Of a stretch of 64,000 nucleotides of DNA, positions 63,949-64,000 are shown piece by piece. A program made the translations under genes and the position numbers. Under the pieces are notes generated by a model. That model had not been told where the DNA came from. It saw only the letters and a program-made list of their open reading frames with translations, and did not search any database. How positions within the stretch are numbered: position 1 is the stretch's first letter; each line of letters starts with the position of its first letter. The stretch comes from Pseudomonas vanderleydeniana (GTDB taxonomy: Bacteria > Pseudomonadota > Gammaproteobacteria > Pseudomonadales > Pseudomonadaceae), in the NCBI RefSeq assembly GCF_014268755.2, contig NZ_CP077093.1, forward strand, positions 2,344,001-2,408,000, in the 5' to 3' direction.

Positions 63949-64000
63949 ATGAGCTGGGATCTGGCGACACCCTTCATCCTCGACCTGCAGGTGGCCGCCG
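63949..64000 (+). CDS. Start of a further gene, possibly a 4HBT-type acyl-CoA thioesterase
   Basis: Only 17 codons are in the window (MSWDLATPFILDLQVAA), with GGGAGC before the ATG. The sequence resembles the N terminus of YbgC-like hotdog thioesterases, but the family motif lies beyond the window edge. Confidence 0.4.
   Translation, partial: MSWDLATPFILDLQVAA

Overview
The window looks like a chromosomal segment of a Pseudomonas, most likely of the fluorescens group. It is GC-rich throughout. It carries hcnABC (hydrogen cyanide synthase), uvrB next to an aromatic aminotransferase, gltX next to tandem Ala/Glu tRNA genes, a cfa gene, an OprD porin and at least five Pseudomonas-style inverted REP pairs (REPINs). 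The species cannot be fixed from sequence reading alone. There is no prophage, CRISPR array or insertion sequence; the content is a housekeeping backbone with accessory operons between.

Layout. 1-4434: the end of a CupE/Csu-type chaperone-usher pilus operon (pilin end, chaperone, usher, tip-type pilin). 4468-12093: a minus-strand catabolic operon pairing a polyamine/opine-type ABC importer with a three-subunit flavin/Fe-S dehydrogenase built like HcnABC, plus a divergent IclR regulator. 12175-15228: an ECF sigma/anti-sigma pair divergent from a catalase-like peroxidase and cytochrome b561, with matching ECF-type promoters facing both ways. 15380-24586: MFS exporter with HxlR regulator, a CMD-family protein, a DapF-like protein with both catalytic Cys replaced by Ser, two uncharacterised proteins, an AraC regulator with a TauE/SafE transporter, and uvrB. 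24924-29450: aromatic aminotransferase, cfa, oprD-type porin.

29451-32493 (minus): a SiaABCD-type c-di-GMP module (PP2C phosphatase, SiaB kinase, SiaC phosphoprotein, diguanylate cyclase) whose phosphatase has a soluble CBS-like input domain. Divergent from it, 32786-37470 is a bufferin-type operon: two Cys-containing precursors of different families (BufA1-like and BufA2-like), a DoxX protein, an MNIO enzyme (BufB), its DUF2063 partner (BufC) and two exported alpha/beta hydrolases. A 15-bp motif upstream of this operon recurs, with the same spacing to a second element, upstream of a GST gene 6.4 kb away. A second signal peptidase I lies between them.

39316-43253: tRNA-Asn, a gene broken by one in-frame stop, and hcnABC with an ANR-like box at class II spacing and an RsmA/E site over the ribosome-binding site. 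43292-50923: a small HTH protein, a soluble CZB chemoreceptor, a LysR regulator, an exported subtilase with chitin-binding-type modules, MntH, and a hypothetical protein. 51110-59792: GH15 hydrolase, SH3-like periplasmic protein, 2-hydroxyacid dehydrogenase, aldehyde dehydrogenase with divergent LysR, and an EmrAB-type efflux pair. 60021-64000: gltX, four tRNAs, a TetR-hydrolase pair and the first codons of a possible thioesterase.

The most interesting parts are the bufferin operon with its shared promoter architecture, the CBS-SiaA variant, the second HcnABC-like complex, and the mirrored ECF promoters.
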